Source of the DNA: Arthrobacter sp.
Lineage (GTDB): Bacteria; Actinomycetota; Actinomycetes; Actinomycetales; Micrococcaceae
DNA: 64,000 nt
Reading direction: 5' to 3'
Assembly: GCA_029257465.1 (NCBI GenBank)
Contig: JARIBG010000011.1
Location: 22,170 to 86,169, forward strand
Both the position numbers and the translations under genes were made by a program. This document shows, in pieces, positions 48,393 through 59,857 of this stretch. Positions within the stretch are counted from its first letter, which is position 1, and each line of letters begins with the position of its first letter. The notes under the pieces were generated by a model that did no database searches, was not told the origin of the DNA, and worked only from the letters and a program-made list of their open reading frames with translations.

Positions 48393-49518
48393 GACGCCGC
48401 AGGCTCATCCTGTCGATCCACTCGTCGGGGGCGTGGATCTCCTGCTCGGTGGGCAGGTGGGCCGCCGAGTCCCAGACCACGTTGAAACCGTCCATGCCCG
48501 TCTGGCTCACCGCGCGGCGGACGAATCGGGCGCCGTCACTGTACTGGCGCATCTTGGCGTCCAGGCCCATGACCTGCCGGATGAGCTTCTCGAGCGGACC
48601 GCGGGCCTTGCCGCGGGCATTGAAGCGCCGCCGGATGGTCTTGACCGAGGGGACGATGCTCCCGTCCACGCCGTCCATCACCACGTTCGCGTGCCCCTCG
48701 AGCAGGCTCATCACGGCGGTGAGGTGGGAGAGCCTGGCCTTGTCCTCGGGCCCCTGCAGGATCGACAGCACACCGGTGTCCCGGGCCGTCCCCTGGGTCT
48801 GGACCGCCTGCCCGGGACGCGGAGTGCTGCTGGTCAGCTGCTTCGCCACGGTACCGAGCCGCTCGGAGAGGGACTCGGCCCTGTCCATCAGGCCGGACGT
48901 CAGCTCGCCGATGTGGACGGTCATGTGGTCCCTGAGCCAAGGGGCTGCTGCGAACTGCACGCGGTGGGTCTGCTCGTGCAGGCACACCCAGAGCCGGAAG
49001 TCCGAGGGATCCACGTTCAGTTCGCGCTCCACCGAGATGATGTTCGGGGCCACGAGCATGAGCCTGCCGCCCTGACCGTGGGACGAGGGCACGAACGGAT
49101 CGTACTGCCCCAGCACCTTGCTCGAGAGGAACGCCAAGATGGTACCGAGCTGCACGCCGGTCAGGGTGCCGCTCAGAGCCAGCGACGCCGATCTCATCAC
49201 GTCCGGACGCGACGCCGCGAGCTGGTCCAGGGCAGGCTCCAGCAGGGTGCGGAAGCTCTGCGCGTTGGCTCTGGACCACGAGGCGCGGTCGATGACCAGG
49301 ACTTCGGAGTCGCGGAGGTCGCGTGCCGCGTCGAGCCGGGAGATGGCGTGGACGTGGGCCACCGACTCATCGGCCAGCCGGCGGATGTTCTGCACGGACC
49401 GTGCTATCTCGGCCGGCTTCATGGTGGGCCCGGCGGGGGTCAGGGACGCCGCGGTGGAGGCAGCCGTGTCCCAGTTGACCAGCTGCGGACGGGGTGCTGC
49501 GGACTCGTTGCTGGACAT
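48385..49518 (-). CDS. Zinc-dependent metalloprotease (actinobacterial HExxH family)
   Basis: LWVCLHEQTHRVQFAAAPWLRDHM; conserved position next to tilS. Confidence 0.9.
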   Translation of the reverse strand: MSSNESAAPRPQLVNWDTAASTAASLTPAGPTMKPAEIARSVQNIRRLADESVAHVHAISRLDAARDLRDSEVLVIDRASWSRANAQSFRTLLEPALDQLAASRPDVMRSASLALSGTLTGVQLGTILAFLSSKVLGQYDPFVPSSHGQGGRLMLVAPNIISVERELNVDPSDFRLWVCLHEQTHRVQFAAAPWLRDHMTVHIGELTSGLMDRAESLSERLGTVAKQLTSSTPRPGQAVQTQGTARDTGVLSILQGPEDKARLSHLTAVMSLLEGHANVVMDGVDGSIVPSVKTIRRRFNARGKARGPLEKLIRQVMGLDAKMRQYSDGARFVRRAVSQTGMDGFNVVWDSAAHLPTEQEIHAPDEWIDRMSLRRHG

Positions 49519-49570
49519 GCGCCTATTCGATCACATCCCGCGGACAGGGACGCCCTGAACAGCTATTGCG

Positions 49571-50986
49571 CTAGCGGCAGCCGCACCCGGCCAGGATCGC
49601 CGCTGCGTGATCCGCAGCAGCCCGGGCCTGGGCGGTGTTACCGTCGAGCCCGGCGGCGAGGAAGGAGAACACGAGCAGCCTGCCGTCATCGGTCACGGTG
49701 TGCCCCGAGAGCGCAGTGACGGCGTTGAGCGTACCGGTCTTGGCCCGCACCACTCCGGCACCCGCGCCGGAACCGGCGTCCTCCGGGGTGAACCTGCCCG
49801 CCAGCGTCCCCGTGGCTCCGGCGATCGGCAGTGAGCGCGCGACGACGGCGAGCCCTGGATCGGCCGACGTGGTCGTTGCGCGGATCAGCGCTGCCAGCTG
49901 GTCCGGGGAGACGGCGTTCCGCACGGAGAGTCCTGCCGCATCGCCGATCACCAGGCCCTCGCCGGGTACCCCGAGATCGGCCGCGGCACGCGTGAGGGCC
50001 GCCGTCGCGCCGTCGAACGACGCCGGGCTGCCACTGCGGAGCGCCGCGGTACGCGCCAGGGCCTCGGCCAGATAGTTGTCCGAGACCTCCAGCATGTGCC
50101 GCACCTGGTCCTGAAGCGGCGCCGACTCCACCGTGGCGACGGACGCGGCGTCCTCGGGTGCGCGCTCGCGCCGGACCCCGGCAGTCACGGTGATGCCGCG
50201 CGCGGCCGCGGCGGGGACGAGTGCGCCGACGAAGGTGTCGGCGGCGTCGAGGGCGGCGTCCTGCGAGCGCGGCCCGCGGGTCCGCCCCTCCTCGGACCAC
50301 GCCGAGTTGACGGCGAGCGCGTGCACCGGCGCGATCTGCCCCGCCTCGACGTCCCCCTGCGCCCAGCTGGGATTCAGCGTCGCACCGGTGAACAGGGTGT
50401 CGTCGAGGTGCACGACGTACGGCCCGGATCCGGGGGCCAGGGCGTCCGCCGTCCTGGTGGCGAGGGTGCCGAGGCCGGCACGCCCCACGACGGCGCCGGG
50501 GTCGGAGGCGCCGGTGCCGAGGAGGACGTCACCTCCACCGTGCAGATAGAGGGATCCGGGGTGGGCGCCGGAGGTGAGGACCGACGTCGTCAGGTGGTCC
50601 CCGGGCTCCGCGTACGCCATGACGGCCGCAGCGGTGAACACCTTGATGTTCGAGGCCGGTGCCTGCACGCGCCCGCCCTCGCGTGCGTAGAGGACACTGC
50701 CGTCACCGGCGTCGAGGACCGTACCGGCGAAACTGCCGGGGCCCTCGAGCCGGAGGGCGGCCTCGAGCCGGGCGGCGAGCAACGCCGGATCGGGGACCGG
50801 CGCCGAGGGGGACAGTGGCGTCACGACGTCGGGCACCGGGCCCGCGGGCGGCGGGATCTGCGGTGCCGGGGTCACGGCGGCCGGATCCGGCTGCTCGCCC
50901 GACGATGCATCGAGAACGGCCGGTACACCGATCACGACGAGCAGGAGCAGCACGAGCCCGGCCAGCAGACGGAGCGGGCGCGTCAT
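49571..50986 (-). CDS. dacB: D-alanyl-D-alanine carboxypeptidase/endopeptidase (PBP4 type)
   Basis: APASNIKVFTAAAVM (SxxK), VSDNYLAEAL (SxN), RAKTGTLN (KTG); N-terminal membrane segment. Confidence 0.93.
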   Translation of the reverse strand: MTRPLRLLAGLVLLLLVVIGVPAVLDASSGEQPDPAAVTPAPQIPPPAGPVPDVVTPLSPSAPVPDPALLAARLEAALRLEGPGSFAGTVLDAGDGSVLYAREGGRVQAPASNIKVFTAAAVMAYAEPGDHLTTSVLTSGAHPGSLYLHGGGDVLLGTGASDPGAVVGRAGLGTLATRTADALAPGSGPYVVHLDDTLFTGATLNPSWAQGDVEAGQIAPVHALAVNSAWSEEGRTRGPRSQDAALDAADTFVGALVPAAAARGITVTAGVRRERAPEDAASVATVESAPLQDQVRHMLEVSDNYLAEALARTAALRSGSPASFDGATAALTRAAADLGVPGEGLVIGDAAGLSVRNAVSPDQLAALIRATTTSADPGLAVVARSLPIAGATGTLAGRFTPEDAGSGAGAGVVRAKTGTLNAVTALSGHTVTDDGRLLVFSFLAAGLDGNTAQARAAADHAAAILAGCGCR

Positions 50987-51141
50987 GGTGTCCTTTCGCG
51001 AAGGTGCCGCGGATCGGCGCCGCATCGGTGCCCAGATACCCCGGTACCGGCGGGCGACCGATATGTTGGGAGCTGACGATTACACACTAGACCGGCAGGG
51101 CGCGGCCGCCGCCCGCCACCGACCCATCCCCAGGAGTTGCC

Positions 51142-51714
51142 ATGAAGCTCGACGTCACCATCGAGATCCCCAAGGGTTCACGCGTCAAGTACGAGATAGA
51201 CCACGAGACCCACCGGCTGCGCCTCGACCGCGTCCTGTTCACCTCCATGCAGTACCCCACGCACTACGGCTACTTCGAGAACACGCTCGGCGAGGACGGG
51301 GATCCGCTGGACGCTCTCGTGATGCTGCAGGACTTCGACCTGATCCCGGGCGTCCTCGTGGAGTCACGCCCCATCGGCGTGTTCAACATGACCGACGACG
51401 GCGGCGGGGACGCCAAGGTCCTCTGCGTGCCGGTCGATCCACGGTTCGAGCACATCGAGGAACTCTCGGATGTGCCCGACTTCCTGCTCGACGAGATCAA
51501 GCACTTCTTCGAGCGGTACAAGGATCTCGAACCGGGCAAGTGGGTGAAGGCCGCCGGCTGGGCGGGCCGCGCCGAGGCCGAGGCCGAGGTCGAGGCCTCG
51601 CTCAGGCGCTTCCAGGAGCTGGGAGAGGGCAGCGCGGAGGACCAGCCGCAGGGTCGCGACATCGACATCGAGGCGAGGAACGCACTCGACACGCCGGTCC
51701 CCGAGGGCCGCTGA
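51142..51714 (+). CDS. ppa: Inorganic diphosphatase
   Basis: [61 protein letters not shown]. Confidence 0.97.
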   Translation: MKLDVTIEIPKGSRVKYEIDHETHRLRLDRVLFTSMQYPTHYGYFENTLGEDGDPLDALVMLQDFDLIPGVLVESRPIGVFNMTDDGGGDAKVLCVPVDPRFEHIEELSDVPDFLLDEIKHFFERYKDLEPGKWVKAAGWAGRAEAEAEVEASLRRFQELGEGSAEDQPQGRDIDIEARNALDTPVPEGR

Positions 51715-51747
51715 CCGAGGTGCCCCTGCACCCGGTGTCCTGATGCC

Positions 51748-52377
51748 ATGCACTTCGTCCTGACCATCAACCAGCGCGACTCCCGCGAGGTCGGCGATCT
51801 CGTCGACGAGCTCCTGAAGGCGCTGCGCCACCAGCCTGCGCTGGTGCCTTTCCAGCGGTCCGTCGGGGACGAGGTGCAGGGCGTCGTGGAGTCCGCGACC
51901 TCGGCGGTGGACGCCGCACTGTGCGCCCTGCGGTCCCGCCGGTGGTACGTGGGGATCGGCGTCGGCGGGCTCACCCCGCCGGTACCCGAGCGGATCGTGG
52001 ACGCGCACGGGTACGGGCTCGTCTACGCCCGGCGCGCCGTGGACCGCGTGCGGAAGACCGGCGAGCGGATCCCGCTCGCCGTCGAGGGACCCGACGAACA
52101 GATCGCGGCGGAGGCCGAGGCCGTCCTGCGTCTGATCGGGCAGATCGTCCACACCCGCACGGAGGCGGAGTGGGCCGTGCTGGATCTCATGACGCCCGGT
52201 GCCAGGGGTCAGCAGAAGTACGTCGCCGAGGAACTGGGCATCACCGCGCAGGCCGTGAGCCGCGCCGTCGTCCGCTCCCACTGGACCGAGGAGTGGGCCA
52301 CGCGGCCGGCCGCCGCCCGTCTGCTGGATCTCGCGTACGGACCGCAGTCGCTTCCCGCGGCGACCCCGGCCCCCTGA
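51748..52377 (+). CDS. SatD-like domain protein with C-terminal HTH
   Basis: MHFVLTINQRDSREVGDLVDELLKAL...FQRSVGDEVQGVV plus C-terminal QQKYVAEELGITAQAVSRAVVRSHW. Confidence 0.6.
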   Translation: MHFVLTINQRDSREVGDLVDELLKALRHQPALVPFQRSVGDEVQGVVESATSAVDAALCALRSRRWYVGIGVGGLTPPVPERIVDAHGYGLVYARRAVDRVRKTGERIPLAVEGPDEQIAAEAEAVLRLIGQIVHTRTEAEWAVLDLMTPGARGQQKYVAEELGITAQAVSRAVVRSHWTEEWATRPAAARLLDLAYGPQSLPAATPAP

Positions 52378-52405
52378 CGCACCCGGACCTGCGAGGCGGC
52401 CGGCC

Positions 52406-53788
<1,383 letters not shown>

Positions 53789-53837
53789 TTACGTCGCAGC
53801 CGGACCGAATCAGAAGAAGATGAAGCAGCACCGACAT

Positions 53838-55046
53838 CTACGCCGGCAGACAGAGCGCCAGCTGCACCGCGAGCTGTTCCACCAGGGTGGCAGCCTGGCT
53901 CATGCTCCGGGCGGGGTCGGGCTCGAGATCCGTGAGGGCGAGGACGCGCAAGAAACCGGCCCGGCGCTGCTCGGCGGGCGAGAGCTCGTTCCTGCCGCAC
54001 ACCGCCACGACGGGGACACCGTGGGCGGCAGCCAGCCCCGCCACACCGACGGGCGTCTTGCCGAGCAGACTCTGCGCGTCCAGGCTCCCCTCACCGGTGA
54101 CGACGAGCTCGGCGCCGTCGAGCCGGCCTGCGAGACCGACGAACTCCAGGACCACCTCCACCCCGGGGCGGCGGACGGCGTCGAGGACCGCGAGCGCCGC
54201 GTAGCCCGTACCCCCGGCGGCGCCGGCGCCGGCGGCGAGGGACTGCTCGACGGCGCGCGGCCCGATCTCCGCCGCCAGCACGGAGACGAAGCGTGCGAGA
54301 CCTGCTTCGAGGACCAGGACGTCCTCCGGCGTGGCACCCTTCTGCGGGCCGAAGACCGCGGCAGCCCCCGCCGCACCGAGCAGCGCGTTGTCCACGTCAC
54401 TGGCGAGCACGATGGTCGCGGCACCCAGGCGCGCATCGAGACCACTCAGGTCGATCCGGGCCAGCGCACGCAGGGCAGCTCCTCCCGGGGCGAGCTCCTC
54501 GCCGCGGTCATCGAGCAGGCGTGCCCCCAGCCCCCGCAGCAGACCGGCTCCGCCGTCCGTGCACGCACTGCCGCCGACGCCCAGCACGATCTGGGTGCAC
54601 CCGGCGTCCAGGGCGTACCGGAGAAGCTGCCCGGTCCCCTCACTGCTCGAGTCCCGCGCTCGGAGGGTCCCTCCGGGGAGCATGTCCAGCCCGGAAGCCG
54701 CCGCCAGCTCGACGACCGCCTGGACCCCGTGCACACCGATCATCGCGCGGACCGGTTCCCCCGTGGGACCGCTCACCTCGACCTGATAGGGCGAGTATCC
54801 CGCGGCGAACGCCGCGTCGAGCGTGCCCTCACCGCCGTCGGCGACCGGCACCTCGACGACCTCGTGTGCCGGCAGCGCCCTTCGCAGTCCGATCCCCACA
54901 TGACGGGCCACCTCAGGTGCCGACAGCGAACCCCTGAACTTGTCGGGGGCGACGACCACCCGCCTCGGCCCGCGCGCGGTGGCTGCAGGGGCCGGGGCCG
55001 GAACGTAGGCCACAGCATCGGCAGGATCGTGCGCCGCGGCGACCAT
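53838..55046 (-). CDS. Glycerate kinase
   Basis: VVVAPDKFRGSLSAPEVA, VVTGEGSLDAQSLLGKTPVGVA; ATG at 55046 overlapping the upstream HAD stop. Confidence 0.93.
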   Translation of the reverse strand: MVAAAHDPADAVAYVPAPAPAATARGPRRVVVAPDKFRGSLSAPEVARHVGIGLRRALPAHEVVEVPVADGGEGTLDAAFAAGYSPYQVEVSGPTGEPVRAMIGVHGVQAVVELAAASGLDMLPGGTLRARDSSSEGTGQLLRYALDAGCTQIVLGVGGSACTDGGAGLLRGLGARLLDDRGEELAPGGAALRALARIDLSGLDARLGAATIVLASDVDNALLGAAGAAAVFGPQKGATPEDVLVLEAGLARFVSVLAAEIGPRAVEQSLAAGAGAAGGTGYAALAVLDAVRRPGVEVVLEFVGLAGRLDGAELVVTGEGSLDAQSLLGKTPVGVAGLAAAHGVPVVAVCGRNELSPAEQRRAGFLRVLALTDLEPDPARSMSQAATLVEQLAVQLALCLPA

Positions 55047-55882
55047 CAGACCAGGGAGCGCAGCACCTTGGCGGCACCGTCGTCGTACACGCTGCCCGTC
55101 ACCTCGGACGCGACGGCCCGCACCTCCTCGGGCGCCTGCCCCATCGCCACGCCGCGACCGGCCCATTGGAGCATCTCGATGTCGTTGCGGCCGTCGCCCA
55201 CGGCGACGGTGTGCTCGGGGCGCGTTCCGAGCCGCTGCCGGAGGACCTCCAGGGCGCTGGCCTTCGTGACGCCGGATGCAGCGATGTCCAGCCACGCCGT
55301 CCAGCCCACGGAGTAGGTGACGCCGTGCAACCCGATCGAGGCCACGGCGTCGCCGAACTCCTCGGCGGAGGAGTCGGTGCTGAAGACCACCACGCGCACC
55401 GCGCGGCTCCCGAGCAGGTCCTCGAACCGTACGCTTTGCGTCTCGGCGCCGAAGCTGGCGTCCTGGAAGCTCTCGGTCGCAAGGAATCTGCCCCGATCGT
55501 CCTCGAGAGCGTACTTTGCGGTCGGCATTCTCTCGCGCAGCGCGGTGAGGGCGGGCTCGGGGTCGAACGTAATGCGCTCGAGGACCTCGAACCCGTCGGG
55601 GAGGGCTGCGTCCATCCTCAGCGTGACCCCGCCGTTGGAGCACACGGCGTAGCCGCGGGTCACACCGAGCAGGCGGATCACCGGAAGCGTGGCACCGAGG
55701 GATCTGCCGGTGGCGATGATGACGTCGTGCCCGGCCTCGACGACGGCCTGAGCGGCGTCACGCACTTCCTCGGTCATGGAGCCGTCATGGTCCACGAGGG
55801 TGCCGTCGACGTCGAGCGCCACGAGATACTGTCTGGTGTTCTCCTGCTGGTCATCGTTGCCGGCACCGATAGAAAAGCTCAT
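55046..55882 (-). CDS. HAD-family hydrolase, Cof type
   Basis: LVALDVDGTLVDHDG, IIATGRSL, AVGDGRNDIEMLQWAGRGVAMGQAP. Confidence 0.94.
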   Translation of the reverse strand: MSFSIGAGNDDQQENTRQYLVALDVDGTLVDHDGSMTEEVRDAAQAVVEAGHDVIIATGRSLGATLPVIRLLGVTRGYAVCSNGGVTLRMDAALPDGFEVLERITFDPEPALTALRERMPTAKYALEDDRGRFLATESFQDASFGAETQSVRFEDLLGSRAVRVVVFSTDSSAEEFGDAVASIGLHGVTYSVGWTAWLDIAASGVTKASALEVLRQRLGTRPEHTVAVGDGRNDIEMLQWAGRGVAMGQAPEEVRAVASEVTGSVYDDGAAKVLRSLV

Positions 55883-55932
55883 ACTCCAGTGAACCAGACC
55901 CCACTGACGCCTGCATCCGGGCGCGCGGAGCC

Positions 55933-57213
55933 TCAGAGGACCGGGAGGACCTCCAGTCCGTTCAGGTAGGGGCGCAGCGCGGCGGGCACCGTGACCGAGC
56001 CGTCGGCTCTCTGGTGGTGTTCCAGGATCGCAACGATCCACCGCGTGGTCGCGAGCGTGCCGTTGAGGGTCGCGACGGCACGCGTACCCTTCTGTCCCGC
56101 GCCCTCCTGGCGTTCGCGGATGTTCAGTCGCCGGGCCTGGAACGTGGTGCAGTTCGAGGTGGAGGTCAGCTCGCGGTAGTCGCCCTGGGTGGGGACCCAC
56201 GCCTCGCAGTCGAACTTGCGGGCAGCGGACATCCCCAGGTCGCCCGCAGCCGTATCGATGACGCGGTAGGGCAGCTCCACCTTCGCGAGCATTTCCTCCT
56301 CCCAGGCAAGCATGCGCTCGTGCTCGTCGGCGGCGTCCTCCACGGTGGTGTACGTGAACATCTCCACCTTGTTGAACTGGTGGACCCGGATGATCCCGCG
56401 GGTGTCCTTGCCATGGGATCCGGCCTCCCGGCGATAGCAGGAGGACCAGCCCGCGTAGCGGACGGGGCCGTGGGTGAGGTCGATGATCTCGTCCGAGTGG
56501 TACCCGGCCAGCGCGACCTCGGAGGTGCCCACGAGATACAGGTCGTCCTCTGCCAGACGGTAGATCTCGGCATCGTGTGCCACGTCGAAGCCCGTGCCCT
56601 GCATGATCTCCGGGCGCACGAGTGTGGGGGTGATCATCGGCGTGAAACCGGCCTCCATCGCCTGGTCGAGCGCCATACGCAGCAGCGCCAGTTCGAGCCG
56701 TGCACCGACACCTTTCAGGAAGTAGAAGCGTGAACCCGACACCTTCGCTCCGCGTTCCATGTCGATGGCGCCGATGAGCTCACCGATCTCCAGGTGGTCG
56801 CGCGGCTCGAAACCCTCGGCGACGAAATCGCGCGGCGTCCCCACGGTCTTGAGGACCACGTAGTCCTCCTCCCGGCCCTCGGGAGCGCCCTCCTGCACCA
56901 GATTCGGCAGGGCGCGCAGCAGCGCCTCCTGCTCCGTCGAGGCGTCCTCGGCGTCCGCCACTGCCGTCTTCACGGTTGCAGCCAGCTCCTTGACCTCGGC
57001 CAGGAGCGCCTGCTTCGCCTCTCCCGTTGCCTGCGCCACGCGCTTGCCGAACGCATTCTGCTCGGCCCGGAGTCTCTCGGAGGAGGTCACGGCATCGCGG
57101 CGGCGCGTGTCCGCGGCGAGAACGGCGTCGACGATCGACGCGTCCGCCCGGCGGGCGCGCTGGGAGGCTCGGTACTGCTCGGGATGCTGGCGGAGGTCGT
57201 TGACGTCGATCAC
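55933..57213 (-). CDS. serS: Seryl-tRNA synthetase
   Basis: [52 protein letters not shown] start. Confidence 0.97.
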   Translation of the reverse strand: MIDVNDLRQHPEQYRASQRARRADASIVDAVLAADTRRRDAVTSSERLRAEQNAFGKRVAQATGEAKQALLAEVKELAATVKTAVADAEDASTEQEALLRALPNLVQEGAPEGREEDYVVLKTVGTPRDFVAEGFEPRDHLEIGELIGAIDMERGAKVSGSRFYFLKGVGARLELALLRMALDQAMEAGFTPMITPTLVRPEIMQGTGFDVAHDAEIYRLAEDDLYLVGTSEVALAGYHSDEIIDLTHGPVRYAGWSSCYRREAGSHGKDTRGIIRVHQFNKVEMFTYTTVEDAADEHERMLAWEEEMLAKVELPYRVIDTAAGDLGMSAARKFDCEAWVPTQGDYRELTSTSNCTTFQARRLNIRERQEGAGQKGTRAVATLNGTLATTRWIVAILEHHQRADGSVTVPAALRPYLNGLEVLPVL

Positions 57214-57277
57214 ATCGACAAGCGTACCCAAGACCCAGCGCCGACCAGCGTACGTGCACTGCCGCTAGGGTGGGACC

Positions 57278-58414
57278 ATGGGCCGTAAACTGCTTGCCGG
57301 GACGGCCGCCGCGTCTGCCGCCGCCGCCTCCATCCAGTCCTACTGGTCCGTTCGACGACTGCGGCAGACACGCGCAGCCACCGCCTCGGTGAACCAGCCG
57401 ATGCCGGTCACGGCGGAACCCACCCGTGTGGCCCTGGTGATCAATCCGTCGAAGCTGCACGCCGGCACCACGCGCGGGCTCGTGATCGAAGCCTGCGCGG
57501 CGGCAGGCTGGGAGCCTCCCCTGATCCTCGAGACCACCATCGAGGACCCCGGCACCGGACAGGCCGAGCATGCCCTGGCGGAGGGGGCCGACGTCGTCCT
57601 CGCCGCCGGCGGAGACGGAACCGTGCGCGCCGTGGCGCAGGCCCTGGTGCACGCACCGGCCGCCCTCGGCCTACTGCCGCTGGGCACGGGCAATCTGCTG
57701 GTCCGGAATCTGGGTCTTCCCTACAACGACATCGCCGGGTGCCTCCACGTCGCCCTGCACGGGTCCGAGCGGCGTATCGACCTGGGGCTGATCACGCTCC
57801 GCAACGATCGCACGGAGTCCGGCTCCGAGCATCTCTTCCTGGTCATGGGCGGCGCGGGCTTCGACGCGAGTGTGGTGACCGACGCGAAGCAGGAGCTCAA
57901 GGAGAAGTTCGGGTGGCTAGCCTACAGCGAAGCCGGTGTGCGGCACCTGCCGGGCCGGCGGCGGCGCATCTCGATCAGCCTCGACGGCGGGGCCCCGCAG
58001 ACCCGCAAGGTGCGGAGCCTGCTCGTGGCGAACTGCGGGAAACTCCCGGCGGGCGTCGACTTCGTGCCCGACGCCGTGATCGACGACGGCTACCTCGACG
58101 TGGTGGTCCTCAGCCCCCGCAGTCTGCTCGGCTGGACCTGGATGGCCGCGAAGATCCTGCTGCGGCACCGCGGCGGAATCCCCGTGATCAGCTACTACCG
58201 CGTCAGGGAGATCACCGTGTGGTCGGCCGAGCCGATCGCCACCCAGCTCGACGGCGACCCTTCCGGAGCCATGACCTCGCTCACCGCCCGGGTCGATCCG
58301 GACGCACTGATGGTCCGGGTGCCGTCGCCGACGCCCGGACGATCAGGCTCCTCCGTGGTGCAGCCGCGACGCGTGTCGCGGCAGGACCGCGCGGGGATGC
58401 TGCATCGATCCTAG
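57278..58414 (+). CDS. Diacylglycerol kinase-family lipid kinase
   Basis: VALVINPSKLHAG, VLAAGGDGTVRAVAQAL, GLLPLGTGNLLVRNLGLP. Confidence 0.93.
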   Translation: MGRKLLAGTAAASAAAASIQSYWSVRRLRQTRAATASVNQPMPVTAEPTRVALVINPSKLHAGTTRGLVIEACAAAGWEPPLILETTIEDPGTGQAEHALAEGADVVLAAGGDGTVRAVAQALVHAPAALGLLPLGTGNLLVRNLGLPYNDIAGCLHVALHGSERRIDLGLITLRNDRTESGSEHLFLVMGGAGFDASVVTDAKQELKEKFGWLAYSEAGVRHLPGRRRRISISLDGGAPQTRKVRSLLVANCGKLPAGVDFVPDAVIDDGYLDVVVLSPRSLLGWTWMAAKILLRHRGGIPVISYYRVREITVWSAEPIATQLDGDPSGAMTSLTARVDPDALMVRVPSPTPGRSGSSVVQPRRVSRQDRAGMLHRS

Positions 58415-58728
58415 CGGTCGTGGTCCGTGTACTCGCCCTGTCCCTCGGGCTCGTCGATGCGGGCGGTGTCCTTGTCGGTGTACTCGCCCTCCTCGGCCGG
58501 GTCCTGCGCTGAGGTGTAGCCGCCGGAGTGACCCTCGGGTTCGGCGCTGGTGTAGCTGCCTGCCTCCTCCTCGACGGGGTCGGCCTGCTCGTTGATGAGC
58601 CGCTGCTCCTCCGCGAAACGGAGGTCGTTGCCCTGGTCGCCGGCGTCGCCGGGCCGGTTCGGGTCCGACGTCGAGGCGCGCCCCGCGTCGGGGTTCACGA
58701 TGTGTCCGTCGTGATTGTTCTCGGTCAT
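58411..58728 (-). CDS. Small acidic disordered protein with GxYT repeats
   Basis: MTENNHDGHIVNPDAGRASTSDPNRPGDAGDQGNDLRF...GSYTSAEPEGHSGGYTSAQDPAEEGEYTDKDTARIDEPEGQGEYTDHDR. Confidence 0.65.
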   Translation of the reverse strand: MTENNHDGHIVNPDAGRASTSDPNRPGDAGDQGNDLRFAEEQRLINEQADPVEEEAGSYTSAEPEGHSGGYTSAQDPAEEGEYTDKDTARIDEPEGQGEYTDHDR

Positions 58729-58837
58729 GATGCTGCCTTTCATCGGTGGATTCGCTCCTCGAGCGCCCGCAGCAAGCGTACTGACGATCCGGGTGGTGAC
58801 CAATGCGCGGATCCTTCGAGGAATCAGCGGCGGAGCA

Positions 58838-59812
58838 TCAGTGGCGCAGCAGTTCCTGCACCGCTTTCTCCGAGGCGGAGTACGTGGCGATCGAAATGAC
58901 CTCCCCGCTCATGAAGCGGTCCACGAGGCGCGGGTCCACGTAGGAGCTCCGGGCCACCGTGGGTGTGTTGCCCAGATGATCCGCCACGGCCTTCATGGTG
59001 CTGGTGACGGCCTTCTGGCGGGCGGTGCGGCTCGTCGCCTTGAGATCCTGCTTCGCGAGCGACATGGCGGCGACGACGGTGGCCTGCCACGTCCGGAAGT
59101 CCTTGGCGGTGAACGGCCCCCCGGTCACCTGGCGCAGGAACTCGTTGAGCTGGGACCCGTCCACGTGGTGCCACCCGAGATCCTCCGACTGCCATGCGAG
59201 CACCGTATCGGCGTCCTCGCGCTCCAGCATGGGGCGCAGTGCCATCGCGAGGTCATCGTCCTCGAGCCGGGTGTCCCAGTGCTGGCCACTTTTGCCGGGG
59301 AAGTCGAACGTGATCACGTTCGCCTCCACGGTGCAGTGCTCCACGAGCAGCGTGGTGACGCCGAAGGAGCCGTTGGCCTCCGCGTACTGCGCCGAACCGA
59401 TCCTCAGGGCGCCGGAGTCGACGATCCTCAGTGCCGCCGCGAACGCCCTCTCCCTGCCCACGCCGTCGCTGCGCAGGTGCTGCGTGATGATCCGGCGGGC
59501 ACTGGTCAGCTTCGCCCCGAAATCGAGTGCGCGATCGAACTTCTCGCGGTCCTTCTGCTCCCGCCAGGACGGGTGGTAGAGATACTGACGCCGGCCGGCC
59601 TCGTCCGTACCGATCGCCTGGACATGCCCGTTCGGGTAGGGGGCTATCCACACCCCCTGCCATGCCGGCGGGATCACGAGATCCTTGATGCGCTCGACCT
59701 CGTCCCGGTCCTGCAGGAGGCCCCCGTCCGGGGTGCGATAGCTGAAACCCTTCCCGTGACGACGACGGGTGATACCGGGTTTGCGCGTGTTGCTCCGGCG
59801 CAGTCGAACCAT
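58838..59812 (-). CDS. DNA topoisomerase IB (poxvirus-like)
   Basis: GFSYRTPDGGLLQDRDEVERIKDLVIPPAWQGVWI, ALRIVDSGALRIGSAQYAEANGSFGVTTL, FTAKDFRTWQATV, C-terminal SSYVDPRLVDRF with catalytic Tyr. Confidence 0.93.
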   Translation of the reverse strand: MVRLRRSNTRKPGITRRRHGKGFSYRTPDGGLLQDRDEVERIKDLVIPPAWQGVWIAPYPNGHVQAIGTDEAGRRQYLYHPSWREQKDREKFDRALDFGAKLTSARRIITQHLRSDGVGRERAFAAALRIVDSGALRIGSAQYAEANGSFGVTTLLVEHCTVEANVITFDFPGKSGQHWDTRLEDDDLAMALRPMLEREDADTVLAWQSEDLGWHHVDGSQLNEFLRQVTGGPFTAKDFRTWQATVVAAMSLAKQDLKATSRTARQKAVTSTMKAVADHLGNTPTVARSSYVDPRLVDRFMSGEVISIATYSASEKAVQELLRH

Positions 59813-59857
59813 CGGGAACCGGCCTTAAGGGTAGGGGTGGAGGTCTCGCCGCCCAGC

